From positions 60,555 through 124,554 of the forward strand of contig ML769411.1 in the NCBI GenBank assembly GCA_009733575.1: 64,000 bases of DNA, in the 5' to 3' direction. The notes under the pieces are model-generated. The model was not told the DNA's origin. It ran no database searches and was given only the letters and a program-made list of their open reading frames with translations. A program made the translations under genes and the position numbers. Below, one piece after another: positions 1-9,692 of the stretch; the first letter of the stretch is position 1, and each line of letters opens with the position of its first letter. The DNA is from Gymnopus androsaceus JB14. Lineage: Eukaryota; Basidiomycota; Agaricomycetes; Agaricales; Omphalotaceae.

Positions 1-865
1 TGACAGGCTGTTCCGACTCGGTGACCGATGTTTCTAAATTTCCCAAATTTCCATCCTCCCCCTTCAACGGGTTGGATCTGCCTGTCAGAGAAAACTATGT
101 TCCTCTCCGTTGTGACAGTGTGACATGTTGGCCAGTAGATGTAGTGACCATTTGATTCGGGTTCGAGTCCTATCCAACGTCCTTCCTGGGCCTGTGGTTC
201 CAATTTGCCGGGTTCCTTCTCTCGTTTGACATAAACGATACTGCCGAAGATTCAAAGATTAGTAATGTCCGGTTTAATACCAAACCGTTTCTCGTATGGA
301 GTGGCCATTCCGATGGCTTTCTCCGGCATCCTGTTCCAAACATATACCGCATATTTCATCATGAATCCCAAAGCCATTTCGGGAGTCCTGATGAGATCAA
401 AAGACTTCGAACTGCATTAAGCAATGTTTGATGTGCGCGTTCCGCTATACCATTGTGTTCCGGGGTGTCGTGCACCGTGAGATGTCGTCGTGTCCCAATA
501 CGTTCCAGATATGCCGTGAATTCGTTACTGAGAAATTCTCCCCCTCGATCAGAGTGGAGAACTTTAACAGTTGTGCCGTATTGAGTTTGGAGACCTGTTT
601 GGAGAACCACGTACTGTGCGAATGACTCGTCTTTCGACTTCATTTGGGGTTCCTCCAACCAGTCAGTTGCTTCATCGACTAAAGTCAGCGTGTAAGTGCA
701 GTGGTTTACCGTTCTGACTTGTGATGGTCCCCACACGTCCATGTGGAAGACGTGTCCAAAATTCTCCGCACATGGAGATGATCGCACTTGAGCGATAGGA
801 TACCTGGATGCTTTCCCAAGCATACAAGCACGGCATTCTGGTTCGTCCATTTGCTTTGGATCCAA
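1..865 (-). pseudogene. copia integrase core and start of C-terminal region (broken)
   Basis: The protein read from 865 to 359 is an rve-type integrase core. The DDE residues are visible in HMDVWGP, then HSDRGGEF, then NGIAERAH. Near 355 the frame is lost at tandem TGA codons. In a shifted frame the sequence continues with typical copia text (motif AVYVWNRMP, then TPYE) down to about 180 and on to the left edge. CRACMLGK near residues 13-20 is the CxxC half of the HHCC zinc finger; its HH half lies at about 1640-1690, beyond the inserted hAT-like element. Not functional. Confidence 0.88.
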
Positions 866-866
866 T

Positions 867-1592
867 TAGAGGTGGGCATGAATACATACTCGAGTATATT
901 CGTTATTCGTGGTACGGATATTTGTCACCTCAAATCCACTATTTATACTCGAGTATATACTCGAATATTTGTACAGACATATATTCACGAATAGGTATTC
1001 ACGAATAACGAGTATTTTAGGACGAATACTCGAGTATACTTGTGATTAATTAACAACATTACAAATAAACTAAATATAGGCTCGAACATGTAAGTAATAA
1101 TGTTGAAGTACTATATTAGTGTTTAATAATAATATAAATATAGACTGCATACATTTCCAAGTACTATTACATGACACAAAATTGTGGCAGTACTGAGAAT
1201 TGAACTCTGCTGGTCAGCTATCACAGGAAGGCCTGACCTTAATCCAGAGTCGGCGCCCATAACCACTAAGCCACACAGATTTTATTACAGTCACATGTCA
1301 ATAACATTATATACATATTCAAACATAGCCGAATTAAGTTATATATTGAATGTTTGCTTAAGTAATGAATACCTCACACACTCGTGCTAACAATCACGTG
1401 ATAACGGCGAATATTCGCGAATATTCATGAATAAAGTACCACGAATATTTGTGACATAAAATTGGCTATTTATACTCGAGTAAGTACTCGTGTAACGAAT
1501 ATATTCGTCACTCGTGACTAATTATTCGCGAGTAACGAATGGCTAAATACTCATGAATACTCATGAATATTCGCTATTCGTGCCCATCTCTA
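867..1592. mobile_element. hAT-like non-autonomous element (MITE), 726 bp, inserted in copia integrase
   Basis: The ends are inverted repeats: TAGAGGTGGGCATGAATA at the left and the complement of TAGAGATGGGCACGAATA at the right, 16 of 18 identical. The element is flanked by a perfect 8-bp duplication GATCCAAT at 859-866 and 1593-1600. An 8-bp target duplication with a TAGAG start is the hAT hallmark. The interior is AT-rich, dominated by repeated ACTCG/CGAATA words, and has no transposase. Removing it with one duplication copy restores the copia frame across the zinc finger, which proves that it inserted after copia. Confidence 0.9.
1183..1275 (-). other. degenerate tRNA-like sequence inside the hAT-like element
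   Basis: On the minus strand a 6-bp acceptor-like stem (TGTGGC with GCCACA) encloses an A-box-like stretch, GGCTTAGTGGTTATGGGCGC, and a B-box-like AGTTCAATTCT at tRNA spacing with a long variable region. The layout resembles tRNA-Leu or tRNA-Ser. The anticodon stem does not pair well, so this is a tRNA-derived relic, possibly a captured SINE head, and not a working tRNA gene. Confidence 0.45.
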
Positions 1593-1911
1593 GATCCAAT
1601 CCAATTCCACAAACCTGGTTGTCTCGGAACATATGCTTCACATAAGCATAATTAAGGTGACCTAAGATGCAGTGTGCCTCATAAAGAGATACCAATCTGC
1701 CGATCTTAGTCGAATAAGCGTGTTCCCGTGATGGGATCTGGTATAGTCCATTTGTCTTTGGGATAACTCCCACAAGATTTCCCTGGCGATCTCTGATTGT
1801 CATTTTACCATTTGCGGTATGGATGGCGTAACCATCATCGTCGAGTTTTCCCAGTGATACGAGTGTGTTGGGAGTGTCTGGACATAGAAGGGTGTTGGGG
1901 AGCTTTAACAT
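1561..1911 (-). pseudogene. copia pre-integrase segment (GAG-pre-integrase domain, broken)
   Basis: Contains the HCILGHLNY half of the copia integrase HHCC zinc finger and the preceding beta-rich linker of a pre-integrase domain. It ends where the hAT-like element entered; the last few codons before the stop come from that element. It is out of frame with the gag-protease reading upstream, so at least one frameshift lies between 1911 and 2002. Confidence 0.85.
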
Positions 1912-2001
1912 TCTTATTTCTTGTTCGAATGTTGGAAGTCCCAGATGGAGTGTGCCGGAGATGTTTTCCGTGAAGGTTTCCGCGTTAGTGGCCTGAATGA
2001 C

Positions 2002-3293
2002 TCATGTTGGAATCTCCCGTTGATTCCTGAGTTCGTCGGTGAGTGGCGTCATGTGGGTAGAGCATCTGGAGTCAAAAAGAATTGCTCCGTAACTGTGGGC
2101 TGCAGCGTAAGCGTGATCACCTTTTCCAACTCCTTCTTTGGTGTCATATCCAAATTTGAAGGAAGGAAAGAGATTAACGTCGACGTATACTTCTTCCTCC
2201 TCTTCATCGTTAAGAGTAAGAGGTGGCGGACTGTCGACTTTGATGTTTTGCACTATGCAGTTTTGATCGCTCGGCAATGAAAGAGCTAATTCGAATTTAT
2301 CAGCTATTTCAGAAAAATTGAAAACAAGATTCCCATGCTTAGCGAGAATTTCGATTGCTGCCCATGATGACTCTGGTGCTTCCTCAATCATGGATGAGGA
2401 TGCCACTTCGCTGTTCTTCGGCCTATCTCTCCAGTTTCCATCTGACTTCTTCTTCTGCTTTTCTTTAGGAGCCTTTGTCTCCTTGGCCTTGTTGGCCTGA
2501 CTGCGTTTCTCCGATGGACATTGATTTCCAAAGTGACCTTTACCTCCGCAGTTGTAACAAACAGAGTCCTGACGACTTGTTGATCCTCCACGGCCTCTGC
2601 CTCTGCCTCGGGAATTTCCCCTGAAGGAATTTCCACAACCTCGGAAACCTCCTCTTCCCCTGTTACCGGCATAGTTTGCCGATTCCTTCTTGTGATCATG
2701 TCGCATTTGGTGTACCATTGACTCGGCACGAATGGTGGAAATAAGCTCGGCAGGACTGAGCTTTTTGTCTGCTTTCACGGAGAAAACAGCCAATGCGTTT
2801 ATGGTGGCTTTGAAGGTGTCGGGGACAGAGGACATAATAGTGTTGACGAATATATCGTCGTTGATATTGATTCCCCTAGTCGTGAGGTCGTTGCGGATGC
2901 TGATCATGTCGTCCAAATGTTTATTGACCTTGGATGGGTCCGTGCATCGCATAGTGTGGAGTCATCTTTGTAAAATGATTCAGTAAGAGCGTTTTTAGAA
3001 TCATAATCAGCGAGTAAATTTTCCCACAACTGCTTCGTGTTGATGTAGTTCCTATACCTTTGGAATATTCCATCCGATAACCTGCCAATGATAGCATTCA
3101 AAAGGTTGTTGTCCTTTTCTCTATCATTCTCCGTTGCGTCTGGATCCAATGTTATATGTGGATTCCATTCAAAATAACACTGGTAGCTGATAGATCTGGC
3201 TGCAAATTCCACTCGGGTTTTCCACGTATCCCAGTTTGATCCGTCCAACTTTAAGGTTGTAACCTTATCAAAGGCTTTTAGTGCTTTAGACAT
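2002..3293 (-). pseudogene. copia Gag with zinc knuckle and degenerate protease motif
   Basis: The reading starts at 3293 with a Gag domain of the UBN2 type (KLDGSNWDTWKTRVEF near residue 15). It loses frame near 2950 and resumes in another frame. An RG-rich stretch is followed by a CCHC zinc knuckle (CYNCGGKGHFGNQC, about 2520-2560). Near 2040-2070 the aspartic protease site appears as DSRCSTHM where active copies carry DSGAxxH, so the catalytic glycine is lost. Two readings from 3293-2904 and 2952-2002 cover it. Decayed and non-functional. Confidence 0.87.
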
Positions 3294-3545
3294 ATTATCG
3301 TCGTCGGAATCTGATTCAAATGCCCCTGACGATTCAGATCCTGAATCTGATGGAGATGAGGGTGGAGATCTTTGTGGAAGATTACTTGGTAAGGGCTGTG
3401 GAGTTTGCTGTGGAGATGGCTGTGGAGATGGATTTGGTGGAAGTGGAGGTGGTGTTTGCTGTGGCTCTTGTTTCGGTAACGGAACTGGAGCTGGTGAAGG
3501 AGTAGGTGCTGGAGTGGGATTAGATGAAGATGAGGCTGCGGCTTT

Positions 3546-3938
3546 CTATTTGCCAGCTAGACGTTCGCTACGTCTTTTCTCCTGTCTTTCGTTTTCTGCG
3601 ATTTTGATAAATTGTTCCTGAACAATATCAGGTAGATCGGCGTAATCCGGTAATTCTGCAGTGTATTTAGTATCCTTGTGAGGAGTATCGTACCAGTTTG
3701 GGCAAGGCTGTTTAGCACAAACAAACCACTTCTGGTTGCTTGGATTCCACCACCTGTCGCGGGTTTCGTCTTTATCCACTATATGAGATTTCGAAGCGCA
3801 AGGTGCCTTCTGATCAGTGGCTGGTAATGGTAATGGTAGAGGCGCTGGTTTACTGCTGGATGCTGCGGCGGCGGCGGCTTGTCCTGATGCTGTTCTGCAA
3901 GCTGCTGGTGCAGTAGGCCTAGATTGTGACATCAACAA
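3546..3938 (-). pseudogene. 5' reading of the copia element (low-complexity leader)
   Basis: A 130-residue reading begins just inside the primer-binding site. It has an Ala/Pro-rich head, a middle with WWNPSNQKWFVC and a charged tail ending in RRSERLAGK. Between 3545 and 3305 the DNA is a CAC/GGAG-rich low-complexity spacer leading to gag. It is probably the N-terminal Gag extension or a separate leader frame of this copia family. I do not recognise a domain. Confidence 0.5.
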
Positions 3939-3967
3939 GGGTTATGTCCACAAATAGATGCGTCAAT

Positions 3968-3990
3968 GGTTAAGGCCGGGGCCCATAACC
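3968..3990 (-). promoter_or_regulatory. retrotransposon primer-binding site for a half initiator tRNA-Met
   Basis: The plus strand reads GGTTAAGGCCGGGGCCCATAA, shortened here by a base or so at the ends. It resembles the 5' half of initiator tRNA-Met up to its CAU anticodon loop (GGGCCCATAACC). Drosophila copia primes reverse transcription from just such a cleaved half-tRNA. The site lies directly inside the LTR edge, where a primer-binding site belongs. Confidence 0.65.
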
Positions 3991-4300
3991 TATTAGAGTT
4001 ACGTTCCTAAATAGGAAGTAGCAGCAGTAAGTCCACACAGGACTTAGTAGTAACGATCACACAGATCGATGGGGGACGAACGGGTGTTATTACAGGGTAT
4101 GGTACCTAAGCTTATATACAGTCCTAAGTACAAACAATATATCGGGCAAGTGGCTACTGCATGAATATGTGTGGCTACTGTCCATACGGTAAAGTGGGTA
4201 CTGCGAGAGAGCAAGTGGATACAGCGAGAGACTGAGTGGAGTCTGCGAGACGATAACAGTGGAGTGCATGGGATGGTGATACAAACAAGTGGAGACTACA
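3991..4300 (-). repeat. copia 5' LTR
   Basis: About 310 bp between the primer-binding site and a TGTAGTCTCC start (plus strand ...GGAGACTACA ending at 4300). It contains a TATATAAG promoter motif at 4111-4118 on the minus strand, as expected for an LTR promoter. The second LTR is outside the window, so the ends cannot be confirmed by comparison; the inner end is placed by the primer-binding site. Confidence 0.6.
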
Positions 4301-4386
4301 AGAAAGCGTTCCATGTATAGTTCGATAGAATATATTTACCTTTGAAATTCAACATAAAGATTTCCAAATGTTGAGTAATGCTCAAC

Positions 4387-4461
4387 CACAGCAGCCACAG
4401 TACTGTACAGTACTGTGGTTGCTGTGTGATCGATGTAGCTTTCACCCAGGTTTTGCTGATG
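4387..4461. repeat. inverted-repeat family, truncated copy with 40-nt palindrome
   Basis: The right-hand terminus CAGGTTTTGCTGATG lies at 4447-4461. Before it, 4387-4426 is a near-perfect palindrome built from CACAGCAGCC/CAGTACTG words with one mismatch. No left terminus is seen; the copy seems truncated on the side facing the copia LTR. Confidence 0.6.
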
Positions 4462-4746
4462 ATTGACAATGATTTAGTAGCTGTAACTTGTGGGCAACCT
4501 AACAACCCAGTCAACCTGATCAACCAAAAGACAGTTCTCATAATGTAGTATACCAATACAATGATATTTGGACCCATTTGGGTTTTCCTGAATCCAATGA
4601 TTGAATGGAAAGTGACAAAGATGTATCATAGTAATTGAGGTTGTGAATATGACTCAGAACACAGAAAGCAGTGAAATTAATACTTGCCTCCAAGTTGAAA
4701 AAAGACTAGAATGGGGATTGCATATGCATGTAGACTTCAGTATCCA

Positions 4747-5436
4747 CATCAGCAAAACCTGGGTAATGGTCATAGCAGCCATAGCAAGCCATAGTGCTCT
4801 ACAGCACTATGGCTTCTATGGCCTGCTATGGCTTACTATGAGCTCCTGTGGGGTTCGAACCAACTGTCAAGCATTTGACAGCTGTCATTCTCTCCTGCCA
4901 ACCATATATAAGAGTCAACAAATCCAGGATGCGTTCTTGCAACTTCCCCAATTTTTTTCCAAGTCAACACTGAGTTGTGACTTTGGTTTTGGATATTCTT
5001 GGTTCATTTGACATCTCCAATATTTTGGTGAGGGTTACCGCTTACTGTAGTATATGTAAGAACTAGTACTTTAGTTATACTAGTTTCGCCACACTATTGT
5101 ACTATGTGTACTACCATGAACATGCTTATATAATATTATAAGATTATGATTATTCAAATTTTGGTTCAGCAAGTGTTGCCGCCGCCGAGTGAGGGAAGTG
5201 ATTTCGAAACAATGATATATTTAGTTTTGAATTGAGTTTTGAATTGAACGGCTGACAGACAACATGCCATGAAATATACAATCCATAGCAATCCATAGCA
5301 GTCCATAGCAATCCATAGCAGTCCATAGCAATCCATAGCTCTGGACAGATGGGGACCTTGCTATGGGTGCTATGGGTGCTATGAGCGCTGCACAGAGCTG
5401 TCCAGCTCTGTCCAGCTCACCCAGGTTTTGCTGATG
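4747..5436. repeat. inverted-repeat family, CCATAGC-type copy, 690 bp
   Basis: Both ends carry the same 18-bp terminus, CATCAGCAAAACCTGGGT, in inverted orientation (4747-4764 and 5419-5436). The core near the left end is a hairpin of CATAGC/GCTATG words (4770-4835), followed by a TTTGACAGCTGTCA motif shared with other copies. The right half holds a 10-bp tandem array (5281-5340) and more CATAG words. No coding sequence is seen. Alternatively these are two separate truncated copies. Confidence 0.6.
5281..5340. repeat. 10-bp tandem repeat, six units
   Basis: Six consecutive units of RTCCATAGCA (last base of the final unit is T) in exact 10-bp register, with the first base alternating A and G in the later units. 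It forms one arm of a larger inverted structure whose other arm uses CTATGG words at 5360-5390. Confidence 0.9.
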
Positions 5437-5824
5437 CAGTTCTCGTCCTTCAACTTCTCGAAGAATTAACCAAGTGCAAAATGCATGATTACTATGGCAT
5501 TTCACTCCCAATGGAGTGAAAATATTAACCTTTAGACTATCTTCACTTCCTACATCTACAGTGTCAATTGACATCAGAATTCATACCTTCAAGACTCAAA
5601 ACTGTCACTCACCTTGACTTCCTTGTATGCAAAATTCCAAAAAAGCCCTAGCATCAATCACTTCCAATCTCCTCCCCTCAAATCATGTTAAATTCAACTC
5701 TACTGGTGCTCTAAAATGAACAGGAGGCTCCGCATAAGGAATCCCACATAGTAAACCATAGTATCAGGATACTGGGCAGGTTTTCTAGATATTTTGTGAA
5801 TCCGGTGTCGGTGATAGTATCATT

Positions 5825-6002
5825 CATCAGCAAAACCTGTATTTTTGCTGGAGAAAACCCATTCATTTGGGACATCTCTGGAGCAAGGTACCCTATTCCA
5901 GAGACCTCTGGAGATCCCTGGAGAAAATTGACAGTTTTTTTGACAGCTGTCAGCTCCAGAGATCTCTGGAGACCTCCAGTGAAAATACAGGTTTTGCTGA
6001 TG
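5825..6002. mobile_element. MITE-like inverted-repeat element, CTCTGGAG-type, 178 bp
   Basis: Bounded by CATCAGCAAAACCTG and its complement, with the match extending inward through TATTTTTGCTGGAG with few changes. The core is made of CTCTGGAG/CTCCAGAG words in both orientations around a TTTGACAGCTGTCA centre. It is close in sequence to the copy at 30557-30706. No clear target duplication is visible. Confidence 0.8.
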
Positions 6003-6220
6003 TTTCTTAGCTGGGCAAGTGTATGTACAAGCTGGCTAGTAGCCAGGATAGAATATTGAATGGGAGCATGCTGATGATGAAAGTGTGAAACTGAAAGAGC
6101 CATCAAGTGCCACTCACAATGTGACTGCAGGAAATGAAATGCCGTAACACAAAAATGTGCATGGGCAATGACCCTGATAATTAACCTTTCTCTCAACCAC
6201 CATACAACACTATATCCATG

Positions 6221-6450
6221 CATCAGAAAAACCTGGATAATTGCCATAGCTGTTATAGCAAGCCATAGCAAGCCATAGCAGCCATAGCAGTCATAGAACT
6301 ATGAACTGCTATGAATTGCTATGGGTAGCTATGAGTTACTATGAGCTTCCCTTGAGCTTCCCAAATTATATTGCCTGTTGACAGATGTCATGCTCTATAG
6401 TGATCCATAGCAGCTTATAGCTCTGGATAGATGGAGCCCAGGACACAGAT
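6221..6450. repeat. inverted-repeat family, CATAGC-type copy with degraded right end
   Basis: The left terminus is CATCAGAAAAACCTGG with one change. The core has CCATAGC words, then the inverted GCTATG words, then a GACAGATGTCA motif, then CATAGCAGC words again. The right terminus is only hinted at by GAGCCCAGG near 6428-6436. Confidence 0.55.
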
Positions 6451-6677
6451 TTTGTATACAAAATATATTACAATTGTAAGTTTTACCTTAGTCTACAAAT
6501 TACTACAACTGTAGGTACTATCAATTATCTAATACTATTGATACAATTCAGCATGCAAACTTTGGGCCTGCCTCCACTTCCCTCCCTCCCTCACTGCGCT
6601 CAGGGGGTCCCCTGGGCCGGGAAGTCATTGGCGGGCATGCTAAAGCCTCGTTTGCACTTATTTTGAGAGCTGGCAAC

Positions 6678-6693
6678 CCCTAACCCTAACCCC
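6678..6693. repeat. short interstitial telomere-like repeat
   Basis: CCCTAACCCTAACCCC, about two and a half copies of the fungal telomere repeat, within ordinary sequence. Too short to be a telomere; it may be a scar of repair or chance. Confidence 0.5.
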
Positions 6694-6808
6694 AGCCTCT
6701 AGCCAGCTAACCCAGCACGTTTGGCAATGCCGGACTAGCTCTCTTACGTGCGCCATTGTCCCCGCACTCGACCTTCAAAACAACCCCACCAACATCAACA
6801 CGCATGGG

Positions 6809-7252
6809 ATGATCATCCGCCTTCAACCTCGGAAGCATAGTGAATCTGGCTCACGCTTCACACTGCAAAGCGCGACTGTCGTGCCCATGACCCAACTCAA
6901 GCTGCTTTATGAAGCCGTTGGTGGAAATGCAGTCTTCCAAGAGCACGCCAGACAACGTGCCGCTTTACAGAAGAAAAGCGGAGGAAGGGAGGATTATGCG
7001 ACTATGCTAGTCATTGCACAAAATACTGGGGATGATGCGTTCCCTGGAGATTGGTTTGACACAGATATGCGGTGCGGTCATCTCCCGTGGATTTTCTACG
7101 CGTTACCGAATCAACTCTTGAGCAGTTTCAAGCCTATCTTCCTCACGAGATCTTTCATCCAAAGCCCACAATTCCGCGATCCCAGTCTGGCTTGGCGTGA
7201 AACTCTAATGATACAGGTCGAGAATGATATTCCAAACCGCATTGTCATCTAG
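6809..7252 (+). CDS. small hypothetical protein, 147 aa
   Basis: An uninterrupted reading from ATG to TAG. The protein has a basic N-terminus (MIIRLQPRKHSE), a QLKLLYEAVGG stretch and an aromatic-rich second half (GDWFDTDMRCGHLPWIFYALP). I recognise no domain, signal peptide or membrane segment. It lies between repeat-rich stretches and has no partner gene. It may be a lineage-specific gene, a fragment of a larger decayed gene, or an accidental reading. The absence of introns in a region where genes are intron-rich lowers confidence. Confidence 0.3.
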   Translation: MIIRLQPRKHSESGSRFTLQSATVVPMTQLKLLYEAVGGNAVFQEHARQRAALQKKSGGREDYATMLVIAQNTGDDAFPGDWFDTDMRCGHLPWIFYALPNQLLSSFKPIFLTRSFIQSPQFRDPSLAWRETLMIQVENDIPNRIVI

Positions 7253-7388
7253 GAAGTAAGTACGATCTTTTACTCGCCTTGCACCGCTGCTAAATCTGCC
7301 TTAGATCAGATCCATCTATCCGCTCATTTGGGGCAGTCATTGACAGTAATATGTATTGCGCTGATCTACTCTATCCATATAATCGCTA

Positions 7389-7467
7389 TTTGCCAGTTTG
7401 CCAGTTATTGCCAGTTATTGTCAGTTATTGCCAGTTTGCCAGTCATTGCTCGTTCGCCAGTTGCCAG
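7389..7467. repeat. short-period tandem array (TTGCCAG / CCAGTTATTG)
   Basis: About 80 bp of reiterated TTGCCAGT and CCAGTTATTG units. The rest of 7253-8410 shows no gene I can support. Confidence 0.75.
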
Positions 7468-8410
7468 TCTACTACACATATAATTTATACTGTTCATAGC
7501 AAGATAAATGTAGCCTCGGCGAAAGTCTAAAGTATGTACCTCTGGAAGATACCTGAAAGGTATAGCCTTGAACCTATGATGAGCCAAGCTGGCAAATTCA
7601 GTGCCCCAAGCATATGCTTGCCTTGATAAATTAATCCTACTGAAAAGAGTACAAGGGCTCAGACAGCGCGATGCCAGTGGACTGTCACTCTTCTCAGCTT
7701 TGACATCCGGTATCTGCGGGTACAAGGTCCCTCTGGGTAAGGAAGTACTACAAAATGTAGTCGGTGCGCACAGTGATGTGATGTGAACAGCGAACCAGTT
7801 CAGCTCGAGCTCTCCGGACAGATCACCGACACACAGCAGCTGAATACCGACCTATCTTTAGGGATTGGAGTCAGTCTGCATACAAACTACGGACAAGGGT
7901 GACGGAGGAATCGTGCTCATCCGATGACCTGCGCGTATCGAAGCAGCAGAATACTACGGTTTTCTCCTGCGCTGCGCTACAGATACAAGGTTTTGGGCCA
8001 ATGTCATGACACCGAATTCGGTCCCATGTTTAGATGTTTCCGGGCAAACCTGTATATTTATTGACGTGAAGGGTTCCGGGATGAGCCATGCATTCCATAC
8101 GAATACACACGTGAGGAAATAGAGATTGTGGGAAGGGCAAAAACAGTGCACATATCCCGACCGCTTTGACCATACCCTTTCTTCCCCCCCATAACATACA
8201 CGCCCCCACCAGAGCCATATTGCCCCACCAATTATAAGATCAATCCAAGCTTAAACAAGCGCAGAACCACAGTCAAATAAGGTCCATTGGTCTCCGGGAC
8301 GTATTGAGCAGATTATTCCAGATTTTTTGGGGACGTGGTGAGTACTCTGGATAGATGGGGGAAGTCAGCTTTTACTAAAGCACAGCGCTAGAACTATTAA
8401 GCCACGTACC

Positions 8411-9289
8411 ATGTACACTCATCCCCCAACCTCTCGCAGACATTCAAGCCCAGTCGTCATCGTCGCGAACCCTCATTCACCCCCACTGTCCAGAAACTCG
8501 CAACGACAACGAGGAATGCCTTTCCATGCTACAGATCCATCCTATGCTCCAGTCGCTCGAGATATATCGCCTTTACACGGGGCAAATCCGATTGTGGCAG
8601 AGGAGGGATATCGGGGGCATTTACGATTCGATGGGTCCGTGCGCTCGCCTTCCCAATCAAGCCATCCAAGTATCTCCGGCACCGCAAATGGGGTGATTAG
8701 TCATACGGTACCAGAGGTCCTACGGAACCGAGACGAATCCCCCGAAACCAGGTATCCAGCGTTCAGAACATCGAGAACCATACCACTACCATCGCAGGTT
8801 GATGGCAGGGTGGAAGTGAGCCTGCATCCGGCTCTAAGATTCGGGTATGGGCCAGGAGAAAGAGCGATCGTAGAGATGGATATAGCATCGATGTCTGTTG
8901 AAGCGATCCAACAGCTGGCGAGGAATTCGAGAGCGCTCAACGAGCCAGCCACCAGCCCGAGCGTATCCTCGATAAACCTTGTACATCCTGGGCTGCCTTG
9001 GTCCATTACTGTGCACCCTTTAAATCGAGGCGTCACATATGTCACAGTTAGTGACGTCCTCTATGCAATCTGCCAGGCGCTGCAGTTGCCGTTGAGAGAA
9101 GACCATTGGCAGAGTGTAGGAGGTGTACTCGACAACAATTCTCTCTGGTGCAGACGCCAGACCGGGCAGAATAGTCGAACTTTGAAGCGGCTACATCTCC
9201 TGCAAGGAAAGAGGAACTTTGTCGGCTTATCTCGGTCGCCAGCAGAGGTCGCTCTTGGAGCAGAAATTTGGCGAATGAATTTTGCATAG
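8411..9289 (+). CDS. DUF6699 domain protein, 292 aa
   Basis: A single-exon gene. Residues 1-125 are Ser/Pro-rich and probably disordered. From about residue 135 the sequence has the layout of the basidiomycete DUF6699 domain: a HPALRF start, a middle with PWSITVHPLNRGVTYVTVSD near 195-215, DVLYAICQAL after it, and a Trp-containing C-terminal part. DUF6699 is known mainly from Agaricomycetes, often in many copies, with no established function. The start is the first ATG of the frame. No neighbour suggests a role. Confidence 0.75.
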   Translation: MYTHPPTSRRHSSPVVIVANPHSPPLSRNSQRQRGMPFHATDPSYAPVARDISPLHGANPIVAEEGYRGHLRFDGSVRSPSQSSHPSISGTANGVISHTVPEVLRNRDESPETRYPAFRTSRTIPLPSQVDGRVEVSLHPALRFGYGPGERAIVEMDIASMSVEAIQQLARNSRALNEPATSPSVSSINLVHPGLPWSITVHPLNRGVTYVTVSDVLYAICQALQLPLREDHWQSVGGVLDNNSLWCRRQTGQNSRTLKRLHLLQGKRNFVGLSRSPAEVALGAEIWRMNFA

Positions 9290-9374
9290 GAATCTGATTT
9301 TTGTAGTGAGTTAGTTTGTCTAATTCTTCAACCAAAAAGTTGGACTCACTCGCATACCCTAGTTGCTTATACCA

Positions 9375-9692
9375 TTATGTCGCTTGCATTTTCATGTGTA
9401 AATCGGTAGATATACCGAACTGATATCCTCTGGACAATGAATTACATTTTTTCACTTGAGAAAATGAGTTGGACGCTACATACCTTTTGGACGCCTTCTT
9501 GAGCGCTTGTACAGCTTCATTCCTCACACTGCCATCAGGAGTAGAAAATAAAAGTGGTAGTCGTTGGATACAGCCCCAAAATAAAGCTGAGGCATTTTTC
9601 CCTTGGAAGTAGCGCAGATATGCATCGTAGAAAGATTGTTTGGATAGAGAAGAGTACGGCTTACTAATACTAACCAAGCTGCCAACCGACAC
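9375..9692 (-). other. uncertain reading, 105 aa
   Basis: An open reading with a helical stretch (LPLLFSTPDGSVRNEAVQALKKAS) that faintly resembles a HEAT-type repeat. It has no companion exons that I can find and may be accidental. Apart from this and the tandem repeat at 10698-10820, nothing is seen between 9290 and 11000. Confidence 0.15.

Larger units (their letters stand above)
1..4300 (-). mobile_element. Ty1/copia LTR retrotransposon remnant, 5' part
   Basis: Read on the minus strand, the stretch runs LTR, primer-binding site, gag, protease-like motif, pre-integrase zinc finger and integrase core in copia order (integrase before reverse transcriptase). The element runs off the left edge, so reverse transcriptase, RNase H and the 3' LTR are not in the window. 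The reading frame is broken at several places (near 2950, 1915-2000 and 355), and a second element splits it at 867-1592. It is therefore an old, immobile copy. Confidence 0.9.

Noticed and set aside
125..178. tRNA-like text (GGTTCGAGTCC with GTTGG/CCAAC ends)
   Set aside because: It falls within the continuing copia integrase C-terminal reading and has no A box or anticodon arm; the match is coincidental.
4090..4577. minus-strand open readings over the copia LTR and the palindrome
   Set aside because: They run through non-coding repeats and have no family text.
6678..6693. telomere end or subtelomere
   Set aside because: Only about two and a half repeat units, with ordinary genes on both sides; not evidence of a chromosome end.
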